The notes beneath the pieces are model-generated. The model was not told where the DNA came from, did not search any database, and saw only the letters and a program-made list of their open reading frames with translations. From Talpa occidentalis (taxonomy: Eukaryota; Chordata; Mammalia; Eulipotyphla; Talpidae): a stretch of DNA of 64,000 nt. This document shows positions 1 through 12,099 of this stretch, piece by piece (position 1 is the first letter of the stretch; each line of letters opens with the position of its first letter). Both the position numbers and the translations under genes were made by a program. The DNA lies in the NCBI RefSeq assembly GCF_014898055.3, contig NW_023605083.1, positions 63,156,228 through 63,220,227 of the forward strand, given 5' to 3'.

Positions 1-584
1 ACATGACATTTAGAACTGATGTTACTGTGGTCTCTCTAGATCTCTTCCTGATCTCTCTCTAGATTTCTTTTTGATCTTCATCCTTCCTCTTTGCTAATAC
101 TGTCTTTTGTCTCCCTAATTTCTTGCCTTCTTTATGTATGTCTTATGCCTATTAGTATCTCCCTGGGCATTGAAAATTTCTGCTAGTGATATTTAGTTTT
201 TATAACACTTTCCCTAAAAAGTATTTCGAATAACTCTTCAAACTGCTCACTTCTTAAGGAATGTCAAATAACTTCCTCATATGACTCCTCACATACTCCC
301 ACATTTAACAGAGCCACACCTCTCAAGGAATGAGATTACTATCTCTGTGTCAGTCCGGAGTGAGTCTCTTGTGGAGGATCATGTCTGCCCTTGGCCTGAC
401 CTCAAGGCCTGACTTGCCATTAGCTCCTGTGGACTAGCTGAAAGGGTTTTAATTGAATATTAGTTCAGTATAAGCCCAAAGCAGTTGTTGAAAAGGCTCA
501 CATATCATTAGATAGTGAATTAAAAGTAGGCCCAGATCAAAGGAAGGACTTGTCACACAGCACTGGGCATTGTCATACCACAGC
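1..584. other. Intergenic DNA, nothing recognised
   Basis: AT-rich sequence without recognisable repeat or coding signal. Confidence 0.6.
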
Positions 585-599
585 TGAAAGTGGTTTTCT

Positions 600-880
600 T
601 TCTTTCTTTTTTTTAAAGATTTATTCATTTATGCATGCAAGAACTGGGGTATGGGCCAGAGGTGCTGGGTAGGGGGGGTTGTCTGAAAGGTTTCACCAGA
701 GACAGAGTGGGGAGCAGAACACGTGGAGTGACACTGCTGAGGGGAGCAGGAGGCCAGATAGGAGAGGTCTGCTGCACCATGTGGGTTAGCTCACTGGCCG
801 GGAATCGAACTCATGCTGCAGTGGCTATGGATTGCTTCACAGTGCTGAGACTTAACCCCTTGCACCACCAGGGAGGCCCC
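600..880 (-). mobile_element. tRNA-derived SINE
   Basis: Flanked by 15-bp duplications (585-599 and 881-895, one mismatch). Reversed A and B boxes near the right end, poly(A)/ATTT tail at the left. Confidence 0.9.
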
Positions 881-895
881 TGAATGTGGTTTTCT

Positions 896-2296
896 CTAGT
901 GAAGGCGAACAGATGGGGTAAATGGAGAGGGAAGGACAAGACTAGAAGGTGTGGCCTATAAACCATGTCAGATGAAGATGGTGAAAGAACTTGGAGAGAA
1001 ACGAGGAAGAGGAGACCTGCAGCAGACCTATTCCAAGGTCAGTGTGGACCAGAGAACAGCTCAAGAGGAAAGTAGCAATAGCTCCATTTGACTCCCATCT
1101 CTGTTTCCTTTCTCTTCCCAGTTTCTTTTATCCTGGAGTTCAAAATGAGTCCAGATTTTTTCCATGCCAACCCTATCTCAAAGTACACAGATGCATCATG
1201 ATCAAGGTGTCAAAAGAGATCAAGGTGTCATGGGTGTACAATTAGCAACACAGGGCTTTGCTCTCGAAAACACCCAGTACTCGGTTTAATGTCTCATTAC
1301 AGCTTTTTTTTTAAATAAGAGGCTTAGCATTTTCATTTTACACTGAGCCCCACAAATTATATAGCCAACTCCTGGGTGTGAAAAAAACCTCTGTTTCTTC
1401 TAGGCCAATTGGAGTTTTCTGAGAGGAAGTTTTGCTATGAAAATGAGGTAGCGAACAATGATGGCTACATAGATAGCTGGAAAAGAATAAAATTTCAGAT
1501 TAAAGGTTAATCCCAAAGTGAGTTAGAACTCAGCCAAAAATACAATTAACACAGTTAAAAGAGTCTAGAGCTTCTGGCTCCTTTCCACCTCATTTTTAGC
1601 AGCCTGAAATGTTAACTTAAGAGAATGTACATGACGTGAGATGAGTCTGGCTTGGCAATAAGACCAAAGTTTTGGATCCGTAGAACAGACTTCATGCCAG
1701 GAATGGTCATTATCTCTAACTGCATCACCACATGCCAGTCCCACTTTCTACCTCCTCCTACTGCTTCTTTTAACCTGTTGGAGATCTCTGGATCTCTGGC
1801 TTCTACAGTTTGACTCCATCTGCTTCCTATCTGTTTACTAGCTAATTAAAAGGGCCAGTTACACAGATTGAAGAACTTTGTCTTCCTCATGTATTATTTG
1901 CATATGTATTGTTGCCAGACTTAGCCTATAAAAATGTAGGATGCCCAATTAAATTTGAATTTTAGAAAAACAATGAATAATGTTTTAGGATATGTTCCAA
2001 ATATTGCATGAGCATGACACACACTCATGTTAAAATTTGAACTGCAACTCGAATTTATGTGAACACCCTGGAACCCTAGTATCATAGGCAACCATAGATA
2101 TCGGGCTGCCCTCAGACATCCAGGAGATGTCTATCAGCTTGGCATTGCTTCAGTTTTCTTGACACCAAAACTGTTGGCCTTATCTATTATCTAATCTTAG
2201 GCTCCTGAAATACCTGTTTCCTCTCTACTTCCCATTTCAACAAGAGAGCAGAAATGACAAACGGAAACTAAGTTTATTGAACAATCGTGTATCTTT
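896..2296. other. Intergenic DNA, nothing recognised
   Basis: Unique-looking AT-rich sequence. The short open frame near 991 has no coding features. Confidence 0.6.
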
Positions 2297-3018
2297 CCCA
2301 ATTCACATTACCAATTCTTCCCATTTGCTCAAGTTCACTTCATAATTCCATTTCCAGTTATCCCCAGAGAAGTCACTGTTACTAGATATTGCAAGTGAGA
2401 TCCTGACTGATGATTTTCATCATCAGTTTCCCCAGTTGCTACTATAATGCACAGTTCTGGTGGAGCTTGATAAGTATTAGTTGAATGAGTCCATTAAAGA
2501 GTAAATTTCCTGTGGACTGTTAGAACAGATGGAAGTGAGTGTTCCATTTTATTCCAGAAGGAAGGACCACAGAGTGGCATTAATGCTTAGGAAAATCATT
2601 TTAGCTTCAACACCCAAAAAATTCCCCATATCAGAGGTCAAAGTGGTATTGTCCACCAGTCAAGAGCTACCCAACCCTGGTCTATCCAGAAGGAGGCTGA
2701 ATTACCACCTGGTTAGCAGCGGCTGCCGTAGAAAGAATTCCTAAACTGTGGGCAGAGAGAACTGATTGTGAACTGTTAGACTATTTCTGACCCTAAGATT
2801 CAAGGCTGCTAGTGCACTCTCTCCACACACATTATTTTTCAGCTTGAAAGTTGCAATGTTCCAGAACTCTGCTCTTCCAAGACCTAGCATGTACAACAGT
2901 TAGGTGCACATATTAATGATGTGCCAACTGCCTTTCGTTTCAGATCCTACAAAACATAAAGCCAAACAAGTAGTTCCTATTAATAGAAAGTCAACAACCC
3001 TTAATTTTTCAGTTTATC

Positions 3019-3243
3019 CACATGCAATTTGCAGCAACATGGATGGCGCTGGAAGGGATCATGCTCAGCGAAATAAGCCAAATTCACATTACCAATTCAC
3101 ATTACCAATTCACCTCTGATATGGGGAATTTTTTGGGACCCTCCTCCAGTGGCCAGGAAGCAGCCGGGGATCGAACTGGCGCCGTGGAGGCTTCAGGCAG
3201 CTTCGCAACCCAGTGGTCAACCGCTGCGCCCCCGGGGAGGCCC
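3019..3243. mobile_element. Composite insertion: LINE-1 scrap, local copies and a SINE head
   Basis: Lies between two copies of TCAGTTTATC (3009-3018 and 3244-3253). Parts in order: a LINE-1 3' UTR scrap (about 3023-3080, with GCAGCAACATGGATGG), two overlapping copies of an 18-mer also present at 2300-2317, a 26-bp inverted copy (3112-3137) of 2613-2638, then the first about 105 bp of the SINE in reverse orientation. There is no poly(A) tail at either end. Confidence 0.75.
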
Positions 3244-3539
3244 TCAGTTTATCTTTGATTTATGTTTCTGTGTCAGGATGTGTCCAGGCTGTCCTTTCTC
3301 TAAAGGAACACACTATAATTACTAAAACTGTGTGGTGACTGACTACATGCCCATGGGGAAAAAATTATGTGTTACCCGAATGTAGAGTTATTCATGGAAA
3401 CACAGCTAGTTCTTCAACATGAAAGACAGAAGTATTGGTGATGTGGAAGACAACTATTTTCCCAATAACCCTGGAGTCCTTCTATATCTCTCCATTCTTT
3501 TAATGTAATGTGCGAGGGAAAGGATGAGACATTGGGGTG

Positions 3540-4260
3540 GAGTCATCATGCATATTTGAACAGTGTGTGTGGCACTGGTGGGAGGGGGAGAGAGAGAGGT
3601 AAAGAAGAGTAGGAGCAAGAAGTGTGATGTCACAATGGGGTCAGGGTAGGGAACATGTGATGGCTCAGGATGTGTGTGTCAGATGCAAGGGATGAATAGA
3701 TGTGTGTGTGTGCAGGAATAAGGATGGATGCTGGGAACCAAGTATGTGATGTGGACAGGGTGGTGGGGCACAGTGTGCACACATGTATGTGGTCAAGGTT
3801 GATATGAGGGTGAATGTAAGTATGTGGAGACCTGAGTGGATGATATAGCAGAAGTATAAGTTTGTGTGGATGGACTGATTGTGAATGCGTCTGTGTTTTC
3901 GTGTGTGTGAGAGAGAACTGGTCGGTGGCAACCAAGTGTGTGGTTTGGATAAAGTGTTAAGGACAGAGTGTAAGGATGGGTGAGAAAGAATATTTGGAGA
4001 GGTGGGATTGGATGTAGTGTGTTGTGGGTGTGTTTGAAAGTAGATAAGGCATAAATGTGTATATGAAGAGACAGAGATGGGAAGAGAGAGGGAGTGTGAC
4101 CATTTACTCTCTCTAGTACTAGAGAGACATCTTTGCTTATTTATGAACAGGATATGGTTTTGAAAAAGTTATTTGTGCACAGACAAGTATAACAGAGTGA
4201 GTGAGTGTATATTGGGGCAGAGTATGTGTATACTGGATTGAGTCCTATAGTAGGCAGATG
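3540..4260 (+). repeat. Degenerate TG/GA-rich tract
   Basis: A long stretch rich in TGTG and GTGTG with GAGAGA interruptions. Open frames in it are a side effect of the biased composition. Confidence 0.75.
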
Positions 4261-4786
4261 TACACGTTTAAGACAAGTGCGTATGTGTGGCACTATCTAT
4301 GTGACGTGGGTCCCAGGGTGACGGTACACCCCTGCAAAAAGGAATGCCAGGTCACCATTACACAGTTTTTCTGTCTGACCTGCTTATCCTGTTTTCATTG
4401 TCTTCATGTATCAGGAAGATACTAAGCGCTGGCTCAGCAGAGACTGACTCTGAATAAAAGAAGACCTTTTATTAGCTCCATCCCTTTGGGTTAGTCATGT
4501 CGAAAAGACAAGCGGGCAGTGAGATCCTAGCACAGAGCTTCCTCAGTTATGCCCTGGGTACGGCCTTCAATGTTCTCTCCTAGTGCCTCGGGGGGACGGG
4601 TATATCCAGGACACATCTACCCTGAAGGTTTTGTGTGGTCACTTTCTTCGTGTTCCTAAGTCTGAGCCTCATAACACACCAGCACCTTTGTTTATATACA
4701 GTATCATTACTATATTCATCTTCATCCTGGAAATGTGTGCTCCTGTAGAATGTTAAATCTTGAAAGGTCCTCCGGGATACTCTAGC

Positions 4787-4931
4787 TAGTGGTTCTCATG
4801 GATAATAGAGAAGAGGTTGTGATTTTAAGTGAGACTTAAACTTGGAGAGTGGGGAGGGATTCCTGGGAGTTAAAAAAACACTCGCTAGAAGGTAACTTGG
4901 ACACCGCTCTTTCCTCCTCTGAGAACCACTG
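4787..4931. mobile_element. MER5-like (hAT) DNA transposon fossil
   Basis: Bounded by inverted ends TAGTGGTTCTCA (4787-4798) and TGAGAACCACTG (ending 4931). The interior is too changed to orient. Confidence 0.6.
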
Positions 4932-5599
4932 CCCTGGTTCAGACCCCTCTTATTTTAGAGAAAAGGAACCTGAGACCCAGAAAGGATAAGTACCCAGTTC
5001 AAGGTGAAATGGTTAGCATGTATTTTGCCAGCTTGAGGGTCTGATTCATCCATTTAAGACAGCAACCTTTTGTAGGTGGGTCTATATTTATTTAGTTCCA
5101 TCTGTACAACCCTAAACATAGCATCTGAACTAAATAAGCATTCTTTGTAAAATTAATTAGAAAAAGACAGATCTACTACAACATAATGTGGGACATGAGG
5201 GGAAGTAATAAATAACGCTGCCTGAGTTTCAATGAAAACTGAGAGAGGAGAAACCATCATCTTTACAAGGCATTTGAAATATACATTCATAATGGATAAT
5301 GCACTAAAAATATCAGGTGATGTAGAAATCATCTTTATGCATCAGTGTTTGTGCTAGAAAGAGACACTGGACTTCCCAAAATATGAAGCTGTGTGTGTAG
5401 GAAATCTATTTCTAAGAAGAACTAGGAACTCTACCACCATTTTCGCTTTCTTAATTTGCCTTCATCCCTGACACTGGCCTTCAGATTTAGCTAGAAAATT
5501 TAGAGAAAATAATTTCCTGAACTCCTTAAATGTATCTGCATTGTTTCCTTCTTTCATTGATCCCAATTTTATGCTGCTTACTGCTCCAAAACTACAAAT

Positions 5600-5735
5600 G
5601 GGGAAGAACTCATAATTTAGAATCAAATAGGTCTCTCTTCAAATCTTGCCTCTGTCTCTCACTATGTGATCTTGGACATGTTTTTTAACCTCTCTGAGTC
5701 TCAACTTCCTAAAAAATAAAATAGCACAATACACA
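5600..5735 (+). repeat. MIR
   Basis: 'tcaaatcttgcctctgtctc', 'ctatgtgatcttggacatg' and 'aacctctctgagtctcaact' follow the MIR order. Confidence 0.75.
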
Positions 5736-5871
5736 TATACACATATATATAGTCATAGATATATTCATATATGTATATATACAGTATGCATATGCAAAAT
5801 GCATAGTCTAGAACAGGAAGTTAAAGTCAGTCCCATTCTTTCTTCAACAGATGCTTTTACCGTTAACTTCT

Positions 5872-6190
5872 TTTTTTTTAATTTTTTTTTTAATAGAGGC
5901 ATGTTTTATTTATTTATTTATTTGTTTGTTTGTTTTGTTTATACATGCACTGGGTACAGTCCAAAGCGCAGGAGGGTGAGAGAATTCACCAGAGCCAGAG
6001 CGGGGAGCAGAGCAGGCAGAAGGACCGAAGGACACTGCTGAGGGGAGCAGCGGGCGGCAGGAGAGGTCTGCGCGCCATGTGGGACCCTCCTCCAGTGGCC
6101 GGGGAGCAGCGGGGGATCGAACCGGTGCTGCGGAGGCCGCGGGCAGCTTCGCAACCCAGCGCTCAACCACTGCACCACCCGGGAGGCCCA
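5872..6190 (-). mobile_element. tRNA-derived SINE, GC-rich young-looking subtype
   Basis: Exact 13-bp duplications (5859-5871 and 6191-6203). Long (ATTT)n/(GTTT)n tail. Keeps many CpGs, unlike the older copies. Confidence 0.93.
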
Positions 6191-6254
6191 ACCGTTAACT
6201 TCTGTATGATGACAGGTAGCTTCTCTTCCAGTAATCTCACTAATGCAGAAAATG

Positions 6255-6650
6255 CCCCAAACTTCACATGGAGTGATGAATGTGTTCAAAATTAGATAGT
6301 GGTAATGGTTGCACAACCCTGTGAATATACTGGAAAACCACTGAATTGTACACTTTGTTTAAGATTTATTTATTTATGCATACACAACTGGGGTGCAGGC
6401 CAGAGGTGCGGAAGTGAGAGTATTCACCAGACATAGAGTGGGGAACAGAACAGGTGGATTGACTGAAATACACTCCTGTGGGGAGCAGCGGGAGAGACAG
6501 GAGAGGACTGCTGTGCCATGTGGGTCACCTCCCTGGCTGGGGATTGAACTCAAGCTGCAGTGGCTGCTGAACCCCTTGCGGCACCTGAATTGTACATTTT
6601 AAATTGATTAATTTTATGACATGTGAATTATGTCTCAATAAAAGTGTTAT
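6255..6650 (+). mobile_element. LINE-1 3' end, interrupted by a SINE
   Basis: CACTGAATTGTACA ... GAATTATGTCTCAATAAA is the typical LINE-1 3' terminus. The SINE at 6353-6584 sits inside it and duplicates CTGAATTGTACA. Confidence 0.8.
6353..6584 (-). mobile_element. tRNA-derived SINE in a LINE-1 3' end
   Basis: Target duplication CTGAATTGTACA on both sides (about 6341-6352 and 6585-6596). Lacks part of the head. Confidence 0.88.
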
Positions 6651-7139
6651 TTTTTTTTAAAAACTCATGATGAACAAAGTATCAGAATTTTAGTGAAAGT
6701 AAGGATCGAGCAGAACCTACCCAAATCCAAGAACTCCAGATTCCATATATCAGGACCACAAATACGGCCTGAGAAAAGTGTCAGAGGGAAAGAAAGGGAT
6801 CACAGGCAGCGGAAGGAGCAAAACACTTCTGTCTCCTTTTTGTAGCTTTGCATTTTCTCTCCCACACCACAAGCACAGACTTCACTAAGTGTCTCTCTTA
6901 GTAGTCTTCTCTGTGTCTGTTTCTTCTCTTCCTTTCTCTTCGCTGTAGTTCATGATACAGCATGTGTGAGACAGGGAGAGGAGTCTGGTTGCTAAGTTTG
7001 GATGTGGTGAGGAGAGCAACCCAATCTCTGTTTCAAGGCCCCCTTTAGCCTTGGCAAAATTTTGTAAAAAATAGAGAAAATAGTAACGGTAACAACTGGC
7101 GCTGTTACTTGACTTTTGGAAACTTAAAAAGGGAAGAAA

Positions 7140-7555
7140 ACCTCAAATAAACGTGTTCCACTTTCATACACGGGGGATGGGAATGTAAATTAGTGCAACC
7201 ATTATGGAAAGTGGTCTGGACCTTTCTTAAAAATCTAAAAATAGATATACCATTTGTCCAGTAATCCCACTTCTGGGCATCTATCTGAAGAATTCAAAAC
7301 CACCAACTCAAAGAATGATATACTCCACAATGTTTATTGTGGCATTCATTTGCAATAGCTAAGATATGGAAGCAACCTAATGCCCACTAATAGATGGCTG
7401 GATATTGAAGCTCTGTGGTACATATATATGATGGAATACTATTTAGCTACACAGAAAGATGAAATCTTGCCATTTGCAGCAAAAAGGAAGGAACTTGAGG
7501 GGAAAGAGCACCTAAAAAGACCTTGTGAAACAGGGATATCTAAAGTGGCTTTTAA
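7140..7555 (+). mobile_element. LINE-1 fragment (ORF2 end)
   Basis: Sequence of the type 'ggaatgtaaattagtgcaac ... cacttctgggcatctatc ... atggaatactatttagct', the well-known C-terminal ORF2 part of old mammalian LINE-1, with many stops. Confidence 0.85.
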
Positions 7556-7610
7556 AGGTTGTTTCTATGAAGTTACCCACAGCCACTGCAGCACAAGTTC
7601 GATCCACGGC

Positions 7611-8204
7611 TGTTGCATCAGGCAACACCACACTGATAAAGAAATGGGAGTCGTGGAGCAGGCTACATAATGCGGGATGCTGCCAAAGAGCAAGATCTTG
7701 GCCTTTTTATTGATACACAGCATCGGTTGTAAGGGGGAGGAGCAAAAGGAAAGGGGAAGGAGATTAAGGGGAAGGAGATTAAAGAATGGGGAAGAATATA
7801 GAAGATCAGGGATTGTGAGTCTGCCCTCCAGGCACTTCTCATCTGCTTGATGACTTGGTATTGTAATTGAGATCATGCCTTAATCCCTCAGCCATGGTTT
7901 GAGTCTTATCAACAAGGCCAGCTTCTGGGGTCCCTTGTAATACATAGGTCCTTGGCCCCTTTGGGCGTTCTCGGTCATACTGTTATAGGGCAGCCCCGAT
8001 ACAAACATTTCCCCCTAACAATACCTCGTGATGCATAGCCTTCCCAGTGTGATCTAGTTTTGTGCTCTTGTTTGATTTGAAAGGCACCTTGCAGGCTTGG
8101 GCTCCTGTACCTAACTGACCAGGCCATTTTGACTTGCTTAGGATTTAGAACTATCGGTTCCAAAATGGTGGCCGAACAGGCCACTTCGGAGTAGCAGACC
8201 CACA
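7611..8204 (-). mobile_element. LTR-like insertion splitting a SINE (family D)
   Basis: About 590 bp between the two halves of one SINE. Purine-rich in the middle (about 7730-7800), with TTTTATTGATAC at about 7706 as a possible reverse poly(A) site. It ends ...CCCACA on the + strand, giving a TGTGGGTC start on the - strand, but no clean target duplication was found. It contains the 40-bp mini-LTR of family A, so it was already there when that element arrived. Confidence 0.5.
7981..8020 (-). mobile_element. 40-bp mini-LTR: internal-deletion remnant of LTR family A
   Basis: Matches the first about 24 bp (TGTTATAGGGCAGCCCC...) and last about 15 bp (TTTCCCCCTAACA) of the roughly 470-bp LTR-A copies read on the + strand; everything between, including the promoter and poly(A) signal, is gone. 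It is still flanked by the 4-bp duplication ATAC (7977-7980 and 8021-8024), so this is the same insertion after an internal deletion. It lies inside an LTR-like insert that itself splits a SINE. Confidence 0.85.
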
Positions 8205-8789
8205 CCCAGCCAGGGATCTACCCACATGGCACAGCAGACCTCTCCTAACTCACCCGATGCTCCCCTCAGCAGTGTACTTCAGTCAATCCGCCTATTTTGT
8301 TCCCCACTCTGTCTCTGGTATATCATCTCACCCACCCCCCATACCTCAGGCCTGTACCCCAGCTCTTATATGCATAAATAAATAAATCTTTTTTTAAAAA
8401 GTTGTTTCCATGAATTTTCAAAGTTGTGTTCTATGATATGTAATCTTTCCCCTATAAGTCCCTATTCTTAAATCTATATGCATGAGTGGGGGTTTGTGTG
8501 GAAACCAATGGAGACACTGAATTTCATGTGTAGAATGAAAAATAGAACAGAGGCTGCAGAATCCCAGGACACAGAGGAGACTCTGAGAAGCAAATCCCTG
8601 GACTATGCAGGAACCTGTGAACTCTTGCTGGCCATGGAATTAGGACAACTGAGTCTGTTCATCTAGCTCTCAAGGATCAAGGAGGCCACATTTGAGATCC
8701 AGGGTAAGATCAGATTAAACAAGGTTAAAACCTGTTTGGAAGTTCCTTGTGGGTCCAATAAAATAACCCAGAGAATCTTGCAAGTACAT

Positions 8790-9010
8790 TTCATTTGTAA
8801 CACTTATTAAATGACTACTATAGGCCAAGCATGGTTTTAAGCATTTTGCTTGTGTTAATTTATCTGGTAGTCACAACTGTATTAGTGTTAGGTACCATCA
8901 TTATCCATGTTTTTTAGGTAAAAGAAACTGAGGCGCAGAGAAGATAATAACTTGCCTAAATCAATGTTATCATTGGTAGAATCAAGATTTGAACTCAGTT
9001 TAATGCCAAA
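8790..9010 (+). repeat. MIR
   Basis: 'aaactgaggcgcagagaa' followed by 'taacttgcctaaatcaatg' is the MIR core and downstream part. Confidence 0.75.
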
Positions 9011-9168
9011 TGCATGCTTTTACCCTTAATACTACATTAAGTCTCCTCAGAGACTTATTTTCACAAGTTTAATTTGCATTTTTTTCCTGTGCATAAGTAA
9101 TTGCATTTATGTTTTGGAGTTGCAAATAGCTGGGCCCAATTCTTCCTGTTTCTCTTTAGTAGTGGTGG

Positions 9169-9635
9169 TGTTAGGGGGAACGGATGTCCTGAGCTAATTC
9201 CATGCAGGCTTTGTGGACTCCACCCCCACTCTAGACCAAAGCCATCAAGACATTGGGAAAGACAAATTCCATCACCACCAAAGGGAAGGTTGCTGGGACC
9301 TGAGGGTGGAGTTAAGCAGCCAGGTTTGGTATAAAAACCAGACACATGGGCCTTGGGGTCTCTCTCCTCTTGGCTTCATGGCTCGTAGCTCGCAGCCAGC
9401 TCTCAGAGTGCCATTGGGATTCCAGGGCAGCGAAAAGGGTAGGATGCATTTAAGACTTTATTTCCCTCTTTTCTCCCTGAGTTGTACATTTCCTCATTTC
9501 CCCTTCCTTTGTAAATAAACCTTTTATTAACCTTTTGTGTGTGCCTGCAGTAGAGTATTAATAAGTCCTTTTTAAGCACGTGGGTGAGGACCCACAGTCA
9601 GGCAACCCGTTTTATATTGGGGCTGCCCTGTAACA
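9169..9635 (+). mobile_element. Solo LTR, family A (class I endogenous retrovirus type)
   Basis: Begins TGTTAGGGGGAA and ends CCCTGTAACA, with exact 4-bp duplications GTGG (9165-9168 and 9636-9639). TATAAAA at 9330-9336 and AATAAA at 9514-9519 give the U3-R-U5 order on the + strand. No primer-binding site, gag, pol or env sequence adjoins it. Confidence 0.9.
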
Positions 9636-9778
9636 GTGGGATATTGGAAGGGAGATGGCTACCTACATACTCTCAGGAGTGAATGGGGAAAAGTCGCCAT
9701 ATACAGAACCTTGAAAATTACTAGGCTGCTTACTGACTTAAGGTGCTGCTCAGAGGCAGTAGGAAGAAGGAATAAATC

Positions 9779-10441
9779 TTTTTTAAAGATTTATTTATGC
9801 AAGAGCTGGGGTATAGGCCAGAGGCGTGGGAGAGTGAGAGGAATCACTAGAGACAGAGCGGGAAGCAGAACAGACAGAGGGACTGTAAGCACTGCTGAGG
9901 GGAGCAGCAGGCGAGGCAGGAGAGGTCTGCTGCACCATGTGGGTATCTCCCTGGCTGGCCAGGAATTGAACCCTGTAGGGTAAATGGTTTTCAGACTTTT
10001 CTGCCCTCCCACCATTAGGATTGCCCTGTCTGATGGGGCACTTGTAGTTGTTACATTGTTGTCTTGTTTACTTCTGTGGGCCATGGAAGGAGTATTAAGA
10101 TAGTCACCAAGAGAAGCAGAAGCAAGAGAGAGAAGCAGGAGAGAGAAGGGGGAAAAGAAGAAAGAGAAGACCAGAGTGAAGACTTGCTGGGGGCTTGGAG
10201 GCCTTCTGGCCTCCTGGCCCCCTGGCATCCCTGCCTGCTGTGTATCTGTTTGCCACACTGCATGTAAAGCTCAATAAAAGCCTGAGAAACCCACCAAGGG
10301 CTCCAGGACTCTCCTAGAGCCGTCTGCCAGATCATATATAACCTGCCCAGTGCCCATCCTGCCCCTACACACCCGCACTGCAGAGGCTGCAGACAGCTTC
10401 ACAGTGCTGCGCGCAACTCACTGTGCCACTGGGGAGGCCAT
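9779..10441 (-). mobile_element. SINE split by the family E LTR
   Basis: Tail and body at about 9779-9973, head at 10370-10441 ending GGGGAGGCC. The 396-bp LTR between them breaks the B box. Confidence 0.85.
9974..10369 (+). mobile_element. Solo LTR, family E, inserted in a SINE
   Basis: Ends form a perfect 7-bp inverted repeat (TGTAGGG ... CCCTACA). The flanks AACCC (9969-9973) and CACCC (10370-10374) fit a 5-bp duplication with one change. AATAAA at about 10273 and a purine-rich block at about 10110-10180 fit an LTR read on the + strand. The SINE B-box region is split exactly here. Confidence 0.7.
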
Positions 10442-10856
10442 AAGTGTCTACTTTTTTAAGAGCCATGACTTGGATTGGGATCAATGATGGCATTGCTACT
10501 TATTCCAGAAACCTGGATCTTTCTGATTCATCCCACTCCTTCATGACAACATATAATCAATTAGTGCTTTGGATTGGACTCCTAACTATTTTAGAATTTG
10601 TCACCTTATTTCAATCTCCATTGTCACACCACCAATTTCTTGGCATTATTGTCTCTGTAATTCAGTAGTCACTTGTGTGGTGTCCTGCTTCCAACCAGGT
10701 CTTCCTGTGTTCAATTTCCACACCAACCAAGGGATCTCAGCTGGTCAGATCACTCCAACTTAAAAACCTTCAATGATTCCACCTGGACCTCTGAGTGACA
10801 TCCTAATTTTTAACTTGACTTCCAAAGTCTTTCATTCCCAAAGCAGGCTGAAAGAC

Positions 10857-11290
10857 TGTTGCAGGTTAAGTTCCCCAGAAAGCAAATTCAGATATAGATT
10901 AGCAGGAGGTTTATTGGGGAGTTCATTTGGGTGTCACATCCACAAAGGGGAATGGAAGGAAGAAGACTGCATAGAAGAGAAGCTAAACTGTGATGTAGTA
11001 TCAATGGAAGACACAGTTATCAATATGCCCATCCATCAGAATTGTCCCAAACTGGAGTGAAAGGGCTAGGCCTTCATATCTCCAAACCAGTCAGCCGTTG
11101 GATATGGGTTGCCTTGGGAAGGAAACATGACCATGGATGAAGCCATCCACCTCTTATGCTAACTCTAAGCTCTTTTAAGGGCACAAACCCAAATTCATCA
11201 CTCTGCAGCTTTTAATGGGATGTGACCAATGTTCACGGATCATGGAAAAGCAGTATCATCACAAGCCCAAATATGTCCTGACAGGGCACA
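10857..11290 (-). mobile_element. Possible old LTR (poorly bounded)
   Basis: TGTTGCAGGTTAAGTTCCCC followed by a reverse-strand AATAAACC (about 10910) resembles the 3' end of an old mammalian LTR read on the - strand. The other end and the target duplication were not found. Confidence 0.35.
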
Positions 11291-12099
11291 TTTCTGGCTT
11301 TGCTCATGTACTATCTACATGACAAGAAGGTTAGTTTATAATTCTACTATTAGAATCACTCCTGGTACTTCCACATCAGAGTTCAAATCATAGAATCTCT
11401 AGCCTCATGAAAAAGGGTTATTTTTCCTCCTAATTTATTCTAAATCCCACTTAACGACTTCCTTGCCCCCTATTTTTCACAAGAAAGTTTTCAGTGACAT
11501 GTGTATTACCCTCAAGAAAGCTAAACCATAGACATGTGATCTCTTCTATGGAATCAACAGGATATAAGCATACAATGACTTAATCAGTATGTTTCCCAGA
11601 TATTAAAAAAAATGTCAGATTAGGAAATCAGAGTCTGCTTATCTGGTAGTTTCAACATCTGAGTCATCTCTGAGTTTATGTAAAATTTAGCTTACTTTTC
11701 AGTCTCTTTTTATTAGTGTTCAAAAATCTTGGGGTCCACTCTCACCTGGAGTATCTTGTTACAAATATAATTTTAAGAGAATGGCAAGTTGGACAATCTG
11801 TGGTTAAAAGTCATAGAAATACACACATGTTAGCTCAAGCAGATTATAAAATTATGGGATAGACCGGTATGGTGTCTGTCTTAGGGGTCACCAGGACAGA
11901 GGACTTGAATGTTGCTAATATGCACTCCCTTCTCTTCTGTCATATCTGCTTCTTTACTCTTTATTGACTTTATTCTTTCAGGCTTCCCTGGTAAAACTGA
12001 ACAGTAGTTGTGGCCTTATGGCCTCGCAGATTCTCTTAAAGTAATAAAAAGCAGGAAAAAAGTGTTGTATTTATCATAATTGTCGTTATTTCTGATTTT
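11291..12099. other. Intergenic DNA, nothing recognised
   Basis: No repeat or gene signal recognised between the possible old LTR and the LINE-1-type fragment. Confidence 0.5.

Larger units (their letters stand above)
7572..8397 (+). mobile_element. SINE, 5'-truncated, split by an LTR-like insertion
   Basis: The left part (about 7572-7610) and right part (about 8205-8397) join into one SINE. The outer flanks AAGGTTGTTTCTATGAA (from 7555) and AAGTTGTTTCCATGAA (from 8398) are its duplications. Confidence 0.82.

Noticed and set aside
3630..3935. His/Thr-rich open frame on the - strand
   Set aside because: Product of the TG-rich tract read in reverse.
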